Positions 1-6,243 of a stretch of 7,381 nucleotides of DNA are shown in pieces. The position numbers and the translations under genes were made by a program. A model generated the notes under the pieces. That model saw only the letters and a list, made by a program, of their open reading frames with translations. It was not told the origin of the DNA and ran no database searches. This DNA is from Planctomycetota bacterium (GTDB lineage Bacteria > Planctomycetota > Brocadiia > SM23-32). The DNA lies in NCBI GenBank assembly GCA_018334735.1, contig JAGXLK010000098.1:1-7381 (forward strand). The letters run 5' to 3'. The first letter of the stretch is position 1. The number at the start of each line of letters is the position of its first letter.

Positions 1-1
1 G

Positions 2-3000
2 CTTTTCAAGGGGCAATACGAGCTACTGGGACTCCTGGGGCGAGGTGGGATGGGAGCGGTGTATAAGGCACGCCAGAACCAACCGAACCGCATAGTGGCC
101 CTCAAAGTGATGCTGGCCGGTCAGTTCGCCTCCGCCAGCCATCGGCGCCGCTTTCAGCGTGAAGCCCAGGCGGTGGCGAAACTCCAGCACCCGGGAATCG
201 CCTCGATTTACGAATACGGCGAGGTGGCGGGCCAGCCCTATTTTACGATGGAATACGTGAAAGGACGGCGCCTCGACTCGTATGTGCAGGAAAATAAGCC
301 TGATACCGAGGAGATATGCGGGCTAATGGCCGAGATCTGCGATGCCGTGGATTACGCTCACAAACGCGGAGTGATACATCGGGATCTTAAACCCGGAAAC
401 ATTCTGGTGGATGAGCAGCGGCATCCCAGGGTTCTGGATTTCGGGCTGGCGAGGATGGCGGGGGAGGCCGGAGGGATGGAAGGCAGTTTCATGACCGCCA
501 CGGGAAATATCCTCGGCACTCCCCATTTCATGAGCCCGGAGCAGACGATGGGAAAAGCGGAGGATATCGATCTGCGCACCGACGTATATTCCCTGGGCGT
601 TATTCTGTATCGTCTGCTGACCGGAGAGCTTCCGCACAAAGTGGCAGATATGCACATGCTGGAGGCGCTTGAACATATCCAGCACGATCCGCCGACTCCG
701 CCGCGAACCCTCAATAAGGAGATTGACCGGGAGCTGGAGTCGATTCTCTACGCGGCCCTCGAAAAAGACAAACAGCAGCGCTACGAGAGCGCCGGTGAGC
801 TGGGCAAAGAACTGGAGCGCTACCTGCGAGGGGAACCCGTGCAGGCGGTGCCGGCGACGACTTTTTATCACCTGCTCAAGGCGTTGCGGCGGCATCGAAG
901 ATGGATTGTTCCCACGGCAGGGGTTATGGTGCTGATTGCCGTTCTGACAACGGTTTTTGTCGCGCGGCTGGCTATTGCAAACAAAAAGTTAGAAGAGAAA
1001 CAAACAGATCTGATTTTAGCTAAAAATAAGCTGCAAGCGGAGAAAAAGAAATTTCAGCAGCTGTTAGGCGAAATGGAGGGCGCCTCAACGCACGTGGAAC
1101 AATTACTGGCCAGTAAACAGTGGAAGCGTGCTTATGAGGTGGCAACAGTGGTTGCCAGCCTGATGCCTGAAGAAGCCAAAGTTGGAAAATTGCCCGGAAG
1201 GGTTCGCACTGAAATGAGCCGAAGACTCCAAGATATCCGTAGCGACGTGTTGTCGTTGAGCGGATCGGGTAAATGGGGGCGCGCTTACGAATTGGCCTGC
1301 TTCACCGATGCCATCGTTAAGCGACCGAAAACACAGAATCTCAGACACGCTCTGTTGGCTCGGTGTCGTAGCCAGATGCTGGAGCTCGTGCAAAGAGGCG
1401 AGATCGCCAAAGCAGAACAGACCGCAGAGAATATAACCAAACAGCTTCAGAAAGTAGCGGTCGAAACGGAATTTGAGTTTCGCTATCCCGATAAACCAGA
1501 TATCGAGGATGTTGGATGGTGCCCTGAGACGTTCCTGCAGGGTATCAAGAACTTGTCGAATTCAGAGAAATGGACCGATGCGCTGCAACTTGCGCTGAAT
1601 GCGAGAAAAATATTCAAGGAGCATAAGAATAAATTCACCACAGTCGTGTGGGAGGCGGCGGAAGTTGACGGGATAAAATACAAAGAGATTATGGAGGGCA
1701 ATAAGCTGGGTTTCCCGCGCTGGAATAATGCCTTCTCGCTTGCGCCCGACGAACGTCCTGCCTTCACAATCAGAGGAGATAACTCTTTTTATCAGAGCGT
1801 TGAGCTTGAGGTGCCGCCCGGAACGTATTTGCTGTTGATCGCGGGAGTTTGCTACGACAAATCGGCCCGGAATATGACTGCCCTGCCGTGGATTGGCCCC
1901 GAGAGCAACACCTGGCCCGGAGGCGAGATTCAGATAGCCAGTTGCCAACTCGCCCGCGCTCTACCACCCCGCAAATGGGGCGTTGTATGGCTACTGGCCC
2001 GCACAACACAAAAATCCAGCCGGCTGCCCTTCACCATCGAGTTGAACCAAGCCGCTTCCCATTCTCCTGCCGGACAGACCCTCTGGATCAGAGATCCGGC
2101 CCTCCTGCCATTTCAGTCCCGGCGCAGGGCGTTGCTGTTCGTGGGAAACTATTCTGCGCTGGTTCGCAGACAGCCCGCTTCTGGGGGGGAGAGATCTGAA
2201 CAAAAGGTCTCGCCGGATCAAGAAAAACCTGCTTCTCCTAAAAAAGAAAAGAAAAAAGTTGCTTTTATGTCTCTTCCAAAAGAAAAAAAACTGGAGAGAA
2301 TGCTTCTTGATTTTTATTCTAGAAAATTTACTGCGCGCAGCCCCGAAAACACTAAGGAACATTTATATTATCGATCTGGCACTCTCGACATTGAAAGATA
2401 CGGTTTCTCTCCTCTTCAATTTGATGATAAATTAAAAAAAATTCTACGAGAAATTAAGCAAAAACACCTCCGTATAGACTCCATTCTATTAGATCCTCAT
2501 AACAATGGCATGCATGCCAAAAAATACCTCACTCAAAACAAAACAGGAACTATAGAAACTATAGAAACCGAAAAAAGAGACATTGAAACTCTTTATGAAA
2601 TAACTGATGTTTATTTCAGACTAGCCTGGGCTACCAGACCCACTATTAAAAATTTAAATGAGCAAGAAGTTAGAAAAGTACAGAATATTTTAGACATTGT
2701 TCAAAATATAGAAAAAAGATTACATGACGGCCTTATATTACAGCCAAGATATGGAGTAAAAAAATATATTATTCAAAGACAAAACAGAACCTTAGAAAAA
2801 AGAACAAAAAGTTATGAAAAAATTTACAATCTTATCCAAACTATAGACAAACCTCACCAAGAACTTAAGCAATTACAAAAAGAAAAGCAAGGTACTCCAG
2901 AAGAAATTGAGAATGAAAAAGAAAGAAGCCTATGGGAGTTAGTTAACCATCCTTTTAAAGAAGGAAAAACCTGGGTCAGAAAAGATTTTCCTTGGGAAAA

Positions 3001-3877
3001 AATGACTAGATTAAAACAAAAGATAGACAAGGCCTATCAAAGGACCAAACTTCCTACTGAAAGTAACCTTGCTAAAAACAAGTACAGAAAAACAACTCTC
3101 TTTAAAAACAAAGACTTAACTCTTGAAACAAAAGTTGAAAGAATAACTCTCGACGGTTTTCTTCGTGCTTATGAAGAAAAGTTCCAAAGAACTACTAAAG
3201 AAAATGGACAAACTTATACTGCTATTGAACTTGATCCTAGACTTATCTACATCGAAGGAATAGGCAACTATGAAGAGGAGGCCAACCATTTCAAGGGAAA
3301 TTATCATATCATCGGTAACGGAGCCACTTTAAGATTAAATGATGCTGGTATTGAAGTTGAAGGCAACTTACTACTTGAAGATTGCTTCATTCTCAACGGC
3401 AAAGAATCAATTAAAGTAAAAAATGGTCAGGCCACTATCAGAAGAAATATTTTCTTAAACAATGAAACCGCTATCTCCTTGGTCAACTCCTCTGCCAATA
3501 TAAATAAAAACACTTTCATGTACAACGATCAAGCTATCTCTACTTATGGAGGAGGAGAAATACAATTAAACTCCAACGCTTACTTACAAAACAAATCCAA
3601 AATTGAACAAAAAAAATTACCACAAGAAAAGAAAACAGAAACATTAGTCTACCCTGATGGCAGGACAGAAGAAATTGAAATTGAAGAAGAAAACAAACCT
3701 AAACCACAAGAAGTCAACATCAAATCAGAACTAGAAAAAACCATCGACAGCATAAACCAATTCCAAAGCAAAAAACCCCCTTTTCAATTTAATATACAAG
3801 AAGGAGATAAAATTATTGGCTGTCCCACTTCACCATACATATCAAGATATGACAAAATATTCACTCATTACAAATAA
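2..3877 (+). CDS. Membrane-anchored Ser/Thr protein kinase (5'-partial) joined in frame to an AT-rich beta-helix region
   Basis: Residues are numbered from the ATG at 50, but that is not the true start. The glycine-rich loop (GRGGMGAVYKA) begins upstream of it and the frame is open to the window edge, so the N-terminus lies outside. Kinase landmarks are complete: ATP-binding Lys19 (VALKV), catalytic HRDLKPGN with Asp112, Mg-binding DFG at 130-132, a GTPHFMSPEQ activation segment and DVYSLGVILYRLLTG. An active Pkn-type kinase that phosphorylates Ser/Thr in the cytoplasm is therefore expected. One membrane helix follows (about 286-305), then a short coiled coil (about 307-350), four helical repeats (about 350-540) and a probable beta-rich domain (about 575-715). 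From about residue 725 codon use becomes strongly AT-rich and the protein becomes Lys/Glu-rich, then forms a parallel beta-helix (about 1070-1190). By topology everything after the helix should be outside the cytoplasm. The ligand is unknown. The last ~540 residues may not be native to this kinase. Confidence 0.85.
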   Translation, partial: LFKGQYELLGLLGRGGMGAVYKARQNQPNRIVALKVMLAGQFASASHRRRFQREAQAVAKLQHPGIASIYEYGEVAGQPYFTMEYVKGRRLDSYVQENKPDTEEICGLMAEICDAVDYAHKRGVIHRDLKPGNILVDEQRHPRVLDFGLARMAGEAGGMEGSFMTATGNILGTPHFMSPEQTMGKAEDIDLRTDVYSLGVILYRLLTGELPHKVADMHMLEALEHIQHDPPTPPRTLNKEIDRELESILYAALEKDKQQRYESAGELGKELERYLRGEPVQAVPATTFYHLLKALRRHRRWIVPTAGVMVLIAVLTTVFVARLAIANKKLEEKQTDLILAKNKLQAEKKKFQQLLGEMEGASTHVEQLLASKQWKRAYEVATVVASLMPEEAKVGKLPGRVRTEMSRRLQDIRSDVLSLSGSGKWGRAYELACFTDAIVKRPKTQNLRHALLARCRSQMLELVQRGEIAKAEQTAENITKQLQKVAVETEFEFRYPDKPDIEDVGWCPETFLQGIKNLSNSEKWTDALQLALNARKIFKEHKNKFTTVVWEAAEVDGIKYKEIMEGNKLGFPRWNNAFSLAPDERPAFTIRGDNSFYQSVELEVPPGTYLLLIAGVCYDKSARNMTALPWIGPESNTWPGGEIQIASCQLARALPPRKWGVVWLLARTTQKSSRLPFTIELNQAASHSPAGQTLWIRDPALLPFQSRRRALLFVGNYSALVRRQPASGGERSEQKVSPDQEKPASPKKEKKKVAFMSLPKEKKLERMLLDFYSRKFTARSPENTKEHLYYRSGTLDIERYGFSPLQFDDKLKKILREIKQKHLRIDSILLDPHNNGMHAKKYLTQNKTGTIETIETEKRDIETLYEITDVYFRLAWATRPTIKNLNEQEVRKVQNILDIVQNIEKRLHDGLILQPRYGVKKYIIQRQNRTLEKRTKSYEKIYNLIQTIDKPHQELKQLQKEKQGTPEEIENEKERSLWELVNHPFKEGKTWVRKDFPWEKMTRLKQKIDKAYQRTKLPTESNLAKNKYRKTTLFKNKDLTLETKVERITLDGFLRAYEEKFQRTTKENGQTYTAIELDPRLIYIEGIGNYEEEANHFKGNYHIIGNGATLRLNDAGIEVEGNLLLEDCFILNGKESIKVKNGQATIRRNIFLNNETAISLVNSSANINKNTFMYNDQAISTYGGGEIQLNSNAYLQNKSKIEQKKLPQEKKTETLVYPDGRTEEIEIEEENKPKPQEVNIKSELEKTIDSINQFQSKKPPFQFNIQEGDKIIGCPTSPYISRYDKIFTHYK
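2251..3877 (+). other. AT-rich C-terminal segment of the kinase frame with right-handed beta-helix
   Basis: This stretch is read in the same frame as the kinase but differs sharply from it. Leu is mostly TTA or CTT, Arg mostly AGA, and Ile often ATA or ATT, while the kinase half favours CTG and CGC. Residues about 740-1060 are Lys/Glu-rich, mostly helical in character, and match no family I recognise. Residues about 1070-1190 show short beta-helix coils, with repeated patterns such as GNYHIIGNGATLRL, GNLLLEDCFI, GQATIRRNIFLNN and ANINKNTFMYND. An acidic tail with YPDGRTEEIEIEEENKPKP follows. ATG 2267 could be the start of an originally separate gene: the protein from there (MSLPKEKKLERMLL) looks like a free N-terminus. 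However, no clear Shine-Dalgarno sequence precedes it. It may be a native domain, a horizontally acquired fusion or a joining artefact. Confidence 0.6.
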
Positions 3878-3881
3878 TTCT

Positions 3882-3996
3882 TTAAAGCACTAAAGAAGTC
3901 ACTCCAAGAGTTTCTAAAATCATCCACACCACAAACAACACATAAAGAAACAACAACAAAAATGATTCTCTTCGAGAAAGTTTTAAATCTGTTCTA
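3882..3996 (-). pseudogene. C-terminal fragment of a CaCA-type Na+/Ca2+ antiporter (3' piece)
   Basis: On the minus strand from the transposon edge to the TAA at 3884-3882, the frame reads RTDLKLSRRESFLLLFLYV, then FVVWMILETLGVTSLVL and stop. A hydrophobic end with a basic 'KLSRRE' loop followed by an LLxLYV helix is the usual C-terminus of bacterial and archaeal CaCA calcium/sodium antiporters (YrbG-like, about 310-330 residues, normally about ten helices). The codons are AT-rich, like those of the beta-helix region. Its stop is only 4 bp from the opposing stop at 3877. The gene continues at 5391 after removal of the IS and MITE. The family call rests on this short hydrophobic end and is moderate; that it is real coding sequence broken by insertion is better supported. 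Confidence 0.6.
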
Positions 3997-4019
3997 GTGG
4001 TCTATGACAATTGAATTTG
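3994..4019. repeat. Left terminal inverted repeat of the IS630-type element
   Basis: The end reads CTAGTGGTCTATGACA and onward. Over 26 bp it matches the reverse complement of 5199-5224 with three mismatches. The TA at 3995-3996 is the target dinucleotide. The transposase stop codon (TAG, 4004-4002) lies inside this repeat. Confidence 0.85.
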
Positions 4020-4640
4020 TGGGTATAGGCTTTTCAGTTTGATCCGAGCATCTTGGGCGGTGAAACGCCAATCTATCCCGACCTGCGAAGCGTTCCGTTT
4101 GAATCCCCAGGATTCGACCTCGTTGCGGAGCGTATCAGCCGTGCCTATGCGACGGGTAAGAGATTGCCGCGTCATCGCACTCAATTCGCATTCGGCGACG
4201 TTCAACCAGCTACCATGTTTCGGGGTGTAATGAATTTCCAGTCGCTCCACCAGCGACCGTGCCACAGCAGGGGCAAAGGCCTCGTAGAAAGAAGCGATTT
4301 TGTGCGTGTTGAGGTTGTCACAAACCAGCAGGACCTTCACCGCATCGGGATAGTCCACTTCCAGAAGGCAACGCAGTTGCTGGGCCCAGTCTACGGAGGT
4401 TCTTCGTTGCGTGACGCTCGGTCGACGCCATCTCCCAAGCGGTTCGGTGAACATAAAAATGTTCGCCGTTCCAGCGCGCTCGTAGTGCTGATCATAACGC
4501 ATCGGAGCGCCGGGCCGCGCCGGCAGGGGCTTGCGGATCTCCTTAACCAGTTGCACCGGTTGCTCGTCCATGCAAATCAGAGGAAATTTCGGGTCATATG
4601 GCCTCTTATACAGCTCCAAAATATCCTCCATCGCAGCCAC
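4002..4640 (-). CDS. IS630 transposase, C-terminal DDE catalytic part
   Basis: This is the catalytic half of the transposase, a DDE/RNase H-like nuclease that cuts and joins transposon ends. The three acidic residues lie in the usual IS630 settings: Asp in ICMDEQP, Asp in LLVCDNLNTH and Glu in HGSWLNVAECELS. The ATG at 4640 is probably not a real start. Reading upstream in the same frame gives NQFQPHRRECWLIPKKHNAA, typical of an uninterrupted IS630 transposase, back to an A8 run shared with the upstream frame. This part is therefore probably made only as a -1 frameshift fusion of about 378 residues. Confidence 0.85.
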   Translation of the reverse strand: MAAMEDILELYKRPYDPKFPLICMDEQPVQLVKEIRKPLPARPGAPMRYDQHYERAGTANIFMFTEPLGRWRRPSVTQRRTSVDWAQQLRCLLEVDYPDAVKVLLVCDNLNTHKIASFYEAFAPAVARSLVERLEIHYTPKHGSWLNVAECELSAMTRQSLTRRIGTADTLRNEVESWGFKRNASQVGIDWRFTAQDARIKLKSLYPQIQLS

Positions 4641-4666
4641 AAACGCGGCGTTATGCTTTTTCGGAA

Positions 4667-5137
4667 TCAGCCAGCACTCCCGCCGATGAGGCTGAAATTG
4701 GTTTTTTTTAGTGAGCGACGCACCGTCTGGTCCGAAATGGAATCCACCACCTCCAGCCTGACCAACTCATCGGCCAGCATCTGCAACGTCCAGCGTGCGC
4801 GGCCTTCCGGTGGTTCGCTGCAAGCGATCGCGATCAGGCGTGCCTCTTTTTCCCCATCGAGTTTGCGCCTGCGAGAGGGCCGGGACTGTTTTTTGCGCTC
4901 CAGAGCCCTCTGCAGTCCCTGCGTAACGAAGCGCCGCCGCACGTTCCTGACCGTCCTCTCATGGCATCCGAATGCATCCGCGATTCGCGTGTCGACCCAC
5001 CCCGCCCGCTCAGCGTCAGCTTTCAGAAGTATGTTGGCGTGTTTGATTTTGTACGCCGCCGCCTTGCCCTTGCGGACGAACCCCTCAAGGAAATCCCGTT
5101 CCTTTCCACTGAGTCGCACGATGTACTTTTTCGCCAT
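4667..5137 (-). CDS. IS630 transposase, N-terminal helix-turn-helix part
   Basis: The 156-residue upstream frame starts at ATG 5137 after a strong AGGAGG at about 6 bp spacing. It contains the DNA-binding region of IS630 transposases: IADAFGCHERTVRNVRRRF is the first helix-turn-helix, followed by a basic RKKQSRPSRRRKL stretch and a second, winged-type part, RWTLQMLADELVRL to QTVRRSLKK. In frame it ends at TGA soon after the A8 run (TNFSLIGGSAG), whereas the homologous continuation is found in the -1 frame. Alone it could act as a DNA-binding regulator; this is an inference from other frameshifting IS elements. Confidence 0.85.
   Translation of the reverse strand: MAKKYIVRLSGKERDFLEGFVRKGKAAAYKIKHANILLKADAERAGWVDTRIADAFGCHERTVRNVRRRFVTQGLQRALERKKQSRPSRRRKLDGEKEARLIAIACSEPPEGRARWTLQMLADELVRLEVVDSISDQTVRRSLKKTNFSLIGGSAG
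4711..4718 (-). promoter_or_regulatory. A8 slippery site for -1 frameshifting in the transposase
   Basis: The minus strand reads CTA AAA AAA ACC in the upstream frame, so the heptamer A AAA AAA is placed correctly for simultaneous -1 slippage. After slipping, AAC CAA TTT CAG is read (NQFQ), which leads straight into the catalytic half. Programmed frameshifting on A-runs is established in several IS families. A plain one-base indel in the homopolymer would look the same. Confidence 0.65.
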
Positions 5138-5142
5138 TACAA

Positions 5143-5148
5143 CCTCCT
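5143..5148 (-). promoter_or_regulatory. Shine-Dalgarno of the IS630 transposase
   Basis: AGGAGG on the minus strand precedes the ATG at 5137 by about five bases. It fixes the start of the upstream transposase frame. Confidence 0.8.
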
Positions 5149-5198
5149 CAATCGAAAACAGTGATCAATGGAGGTAACGATACCCAAAATGCACCCGG

Positions 5199-5224
5199 CA
5201 AAATCAAGTGTCATGGACCACTAG
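5199..5224. repeat. Right terminal inverted repeat of the IS630-type element
   Basis: The minus strand reads CTAGTGGTCCATGACACTTG inward from 5224. It pairs with the left end at 3994. The CTAG at 5221-5224 is also the first end of the adjoining MITE, so the two ends together form a near-perfect palindrome of about 24-bp arms. Confidence 0.85.
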
Positions 5225-5390
5225 TGGTGCATGACACTCGATTTTGGGGGTAGGACGGAAAGATTGCCGCGTCGGCCAAACGACGGCCTCCTCGCAATGA
5301 CATTCTGAGTGCGTTCTTCGTCATTGCGAGCGGAGCGAAGCAATCTCGCTGTTTTGCCCAACCCATAAACTCAATTGTCACGGACCACTA
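5222..5390. mobile_element. MITE-like non-autonomous element related to the IS630 ends
   Basis: A sequence of about 169 bp starts with CTAGTGGTGCATGACACT and ends, read from the other strand, with CTAGTGGTCCGTGACAAT. Both resemble the IS630 inverted repeats. It has TA at each boundary and no coding frame, and its centre is a large palindrome. It was probably mobilised in trans by an IS630 transposase. It shares its left TA with the IS, so one element inserted at the TA already duplicated by the other. Confidence 0.75.
5261..5347. repeat. CATTGCGAG-type palindromic repeat pair inside the MITE
   Basis: The arm AGATTGC...CTCGCAATGAC (5261-5301) and the arm GTCATTGCGAGCGGAGCGAA to GCAATCTC (5320-5347) are inverted copies separated by about 18 bases. 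Sequences of the type GTCATTGCGAG...GAAGCAATCTC are, from general knowledge, common dispersed intergenic repeats in many environmental bacteria. The inner parts of the two arms differ, so this is an imperfect hairpin. Confidence 0.7.
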
Positions 5391-5440
5391 GTCAACACAA
5401 ACAAAACTACTGTAGCTAAAACCAAAAAACCCATCAAAGG
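5391..5440 (-). pseudogene. CaCA-type antiporter fragment (5' piece beyond the transposons)
   Basis: On the minus strand the frame reads LMGFLVLATVVLFVL and then runs into the TA at 5390-5389. Joined to the piece at 3996 with one TA kept, the codons ACT AGA continue as T-R-T-D-L-K, giving an uninterrupted hydrophobic C-terminus. Further upstream the AT-rich sequence ends at about 5440 and nothing antiporter-like follows. All earlier helices are therefore missing, and only about 55 residues of the original protein remain. Confidence 0.55.
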
Positions 5441-5807
5441 CTGCCCCGAATACCGCGCTATGGTCGGAGGCCATTTCGTGACGCATCCTCGTTACCGCGA
5501 ATATCAGGTGATGGTCTCCGATCCGGAACATCCCATTACAGAAGGATTGCTCGAGGAAGAACCGCCCGAATTCACCGTCACCGACGAGATGTATGTAACG
5601 AGTTACGATGAACGCAACCATATCCTGGCTCAGGCGCTGTGGGAAGACGGAACCGTCCCGGTCGCATGGGTTAAAGATTGGGGTGCAGGCAGGGTCTACT
5701 GGCTGGCGCTTGGACACGACGGCAAAGCATGCCAGCATGAGGTGTTCAAAAAACTGCTCGTCCGCGGAACAGTCTGGGCGGCCACGGCGCCCGAAGAAGA
5801 CGAATAG
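5437..5807 (+). pseudogene. ThuA-like domain protein, N-terminally truncated
   Basis: The protein from about 5440 to the TAG at 5805 reads PEYRAMVGGHFVTHPRYREY, HPITEGL, EFTVTDEMY and, near its end, GAGRVYWLALGHDGKA with LLVRGTVWAA. These are the features of the second half of ThuA-like (trehalose-utilisation, glutamine amidotransferase-like fold) proteins, which are usually 210-260 residues. Only about 120 residues remain, and the first half of the fold is absent. The in-frame ATG at 5460 has no Shine-Dalgarno sequence and sits inside the conserved domain, so it is not a genuine start. The frame happens to be open back through the AT-rich bases to about 5391. The missing half ends exactly where the AT-rich DNA begins, so one event probably truncated it. 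Confidence 0.7.
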
Positions 5808-5897
5808 AACATCGGATCCGCCATTTCATTTGCCGAAGAACCGGGCACAGCTGCAGAGGCTCAGTCTATTCTATAAACCCAAAACCCATAATATGTC

Positions 5898-5901
5898 GGA
5901 G
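5898..5901 (+). promoter_or_regulatory. Shine-Dalgarno for the small membrane peptide
   Basis: GGAG lies 10 bases before the ATG at 5912. It supports that ATG over other frames in the same stretch. Confidence 0.45.
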
Positions 5902-5911
5902 CTTAACCGCG

Positions 5912-6022
5912 ATGGGATTCACCGAATTACTCGGCCAGAGTTTCCTGAAAATGCTCGTTTTCGGCGTGATAACCACGCTCATCGGACTGGTTGTCTGGTT
6001 CTTCCTTTTTGGGCGACGATGA
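5912..6022 (+). CDS. Small single-helix membrane protein, 36 residues
   Basis: The ATG at 5912 opens a frame of 36 residues ending at TGA 6020-6022. It starts MGFTELLGQSFLKMLVFG and continues VITTLIGLVVWFFLFGRR. The layout is a short amphipathic start, one membrane-spanning stretch of about 20 residues and a basic C-terminal end (GRR), typical of a small membrane protein with the tail inside by the positive-inside rule. A GGAG lies 10 bases upstream. It begins 104 bases after the ThuA stop on the same strand. I recognise no family. A chance hydrophobic frame is possible, but the ribosome site and the clean architecture favour a gene. Confidence 0.55.
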   Translation: MGFTELLGQSFLKMLVFGVITTLIGLVVWFFLFGRR

Positions 6023-6243
6023 AATCGGAGCTGCTTCCTTGCCGCCAGCAATAAACCAGACGATCGCGGGCCCTCCCGCCCCCCTGCTAACCCGCATTTC
6101 TCACAAACCTAACGGCATAATTATTATAAACGACAGCACAGAAAGACTTTGCGCTATATTTCACATCTGATCTCGGTATACAGCCTGTAATCTGTTCTAA
6201 AGACAGCGGTTCGCCCTCCGGGAGCGGGTTAATCAATGACTCA
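6023..6243. other. Intergenic stretch between small membrane gene and prepilin remnant
   Basis: No convincing gene or terminator is seen. A minus-strand open frame crosses it (ending NNYAVRFVRNAG) but runs out of frame through the prepilin remnant and has no family resemblance. A weak GC-rich imperfect palindrome (about 6208-6222) lacks a T-run. Confidence 0.4.

Larger units (their letters stand above)
3995..5223 (-). mobile_element. IS630-family insertion sequence, about 1.23 kb
   Basis: The element is bounded by imperfect inverted repeats of about 26 bp, each ending at a TA dinucleotide, as expected for IS630/Tc1-type elements that target and duplicate TA. It carries one transposase on the minus strand, split into two overlapping frames. 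Its base composition resembles the kinase and ThuA regions, not the AT-rich DNA immediately around it. It has inserted into an AT-rich antiporter gene whose frame is restored when the element and the neighbouring MITE are removed. Both ends and the catalytic residues are present, so it may still be mobile. Confidence 0.88.

Noticed and set aside
323..895. 190-residue minus-strand open frame opposite the kinase
   Set aside because: It lies wholly over the conserved kinase motifs and is a typical shadow frame of GC-rich coding DNA.
3878..3994. Empty intergenic AT-rich spacer
   Set aside because: On the minus strand it is coding: it forms the end of the antiporter frame that continues beyond the transposons.
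4053..5177. 374-residue plus-strand open frame across the insertion sequence
   Set aside because: It is antisense to the IS630 transposase, whose frames have clear domain motifs, a Shine-Dalgarno sequence and catalytic residues. The plus-strand translation is Arg/Ser-rich and has no recognisable domain.
5460..5807. Complete ThuA-like gene starting at ATG 5460
   Set aside because: The ATG lies within the conserved domain, has no ribosome site, and the similarity already begins upstream (GCPEYRA), so it is a truncated gene.
6205..6230. Rho-independent terminator after the prepilin remnant
   Set aside because: The GC-rich palindrome is imperfect and there is no T-run on either side.
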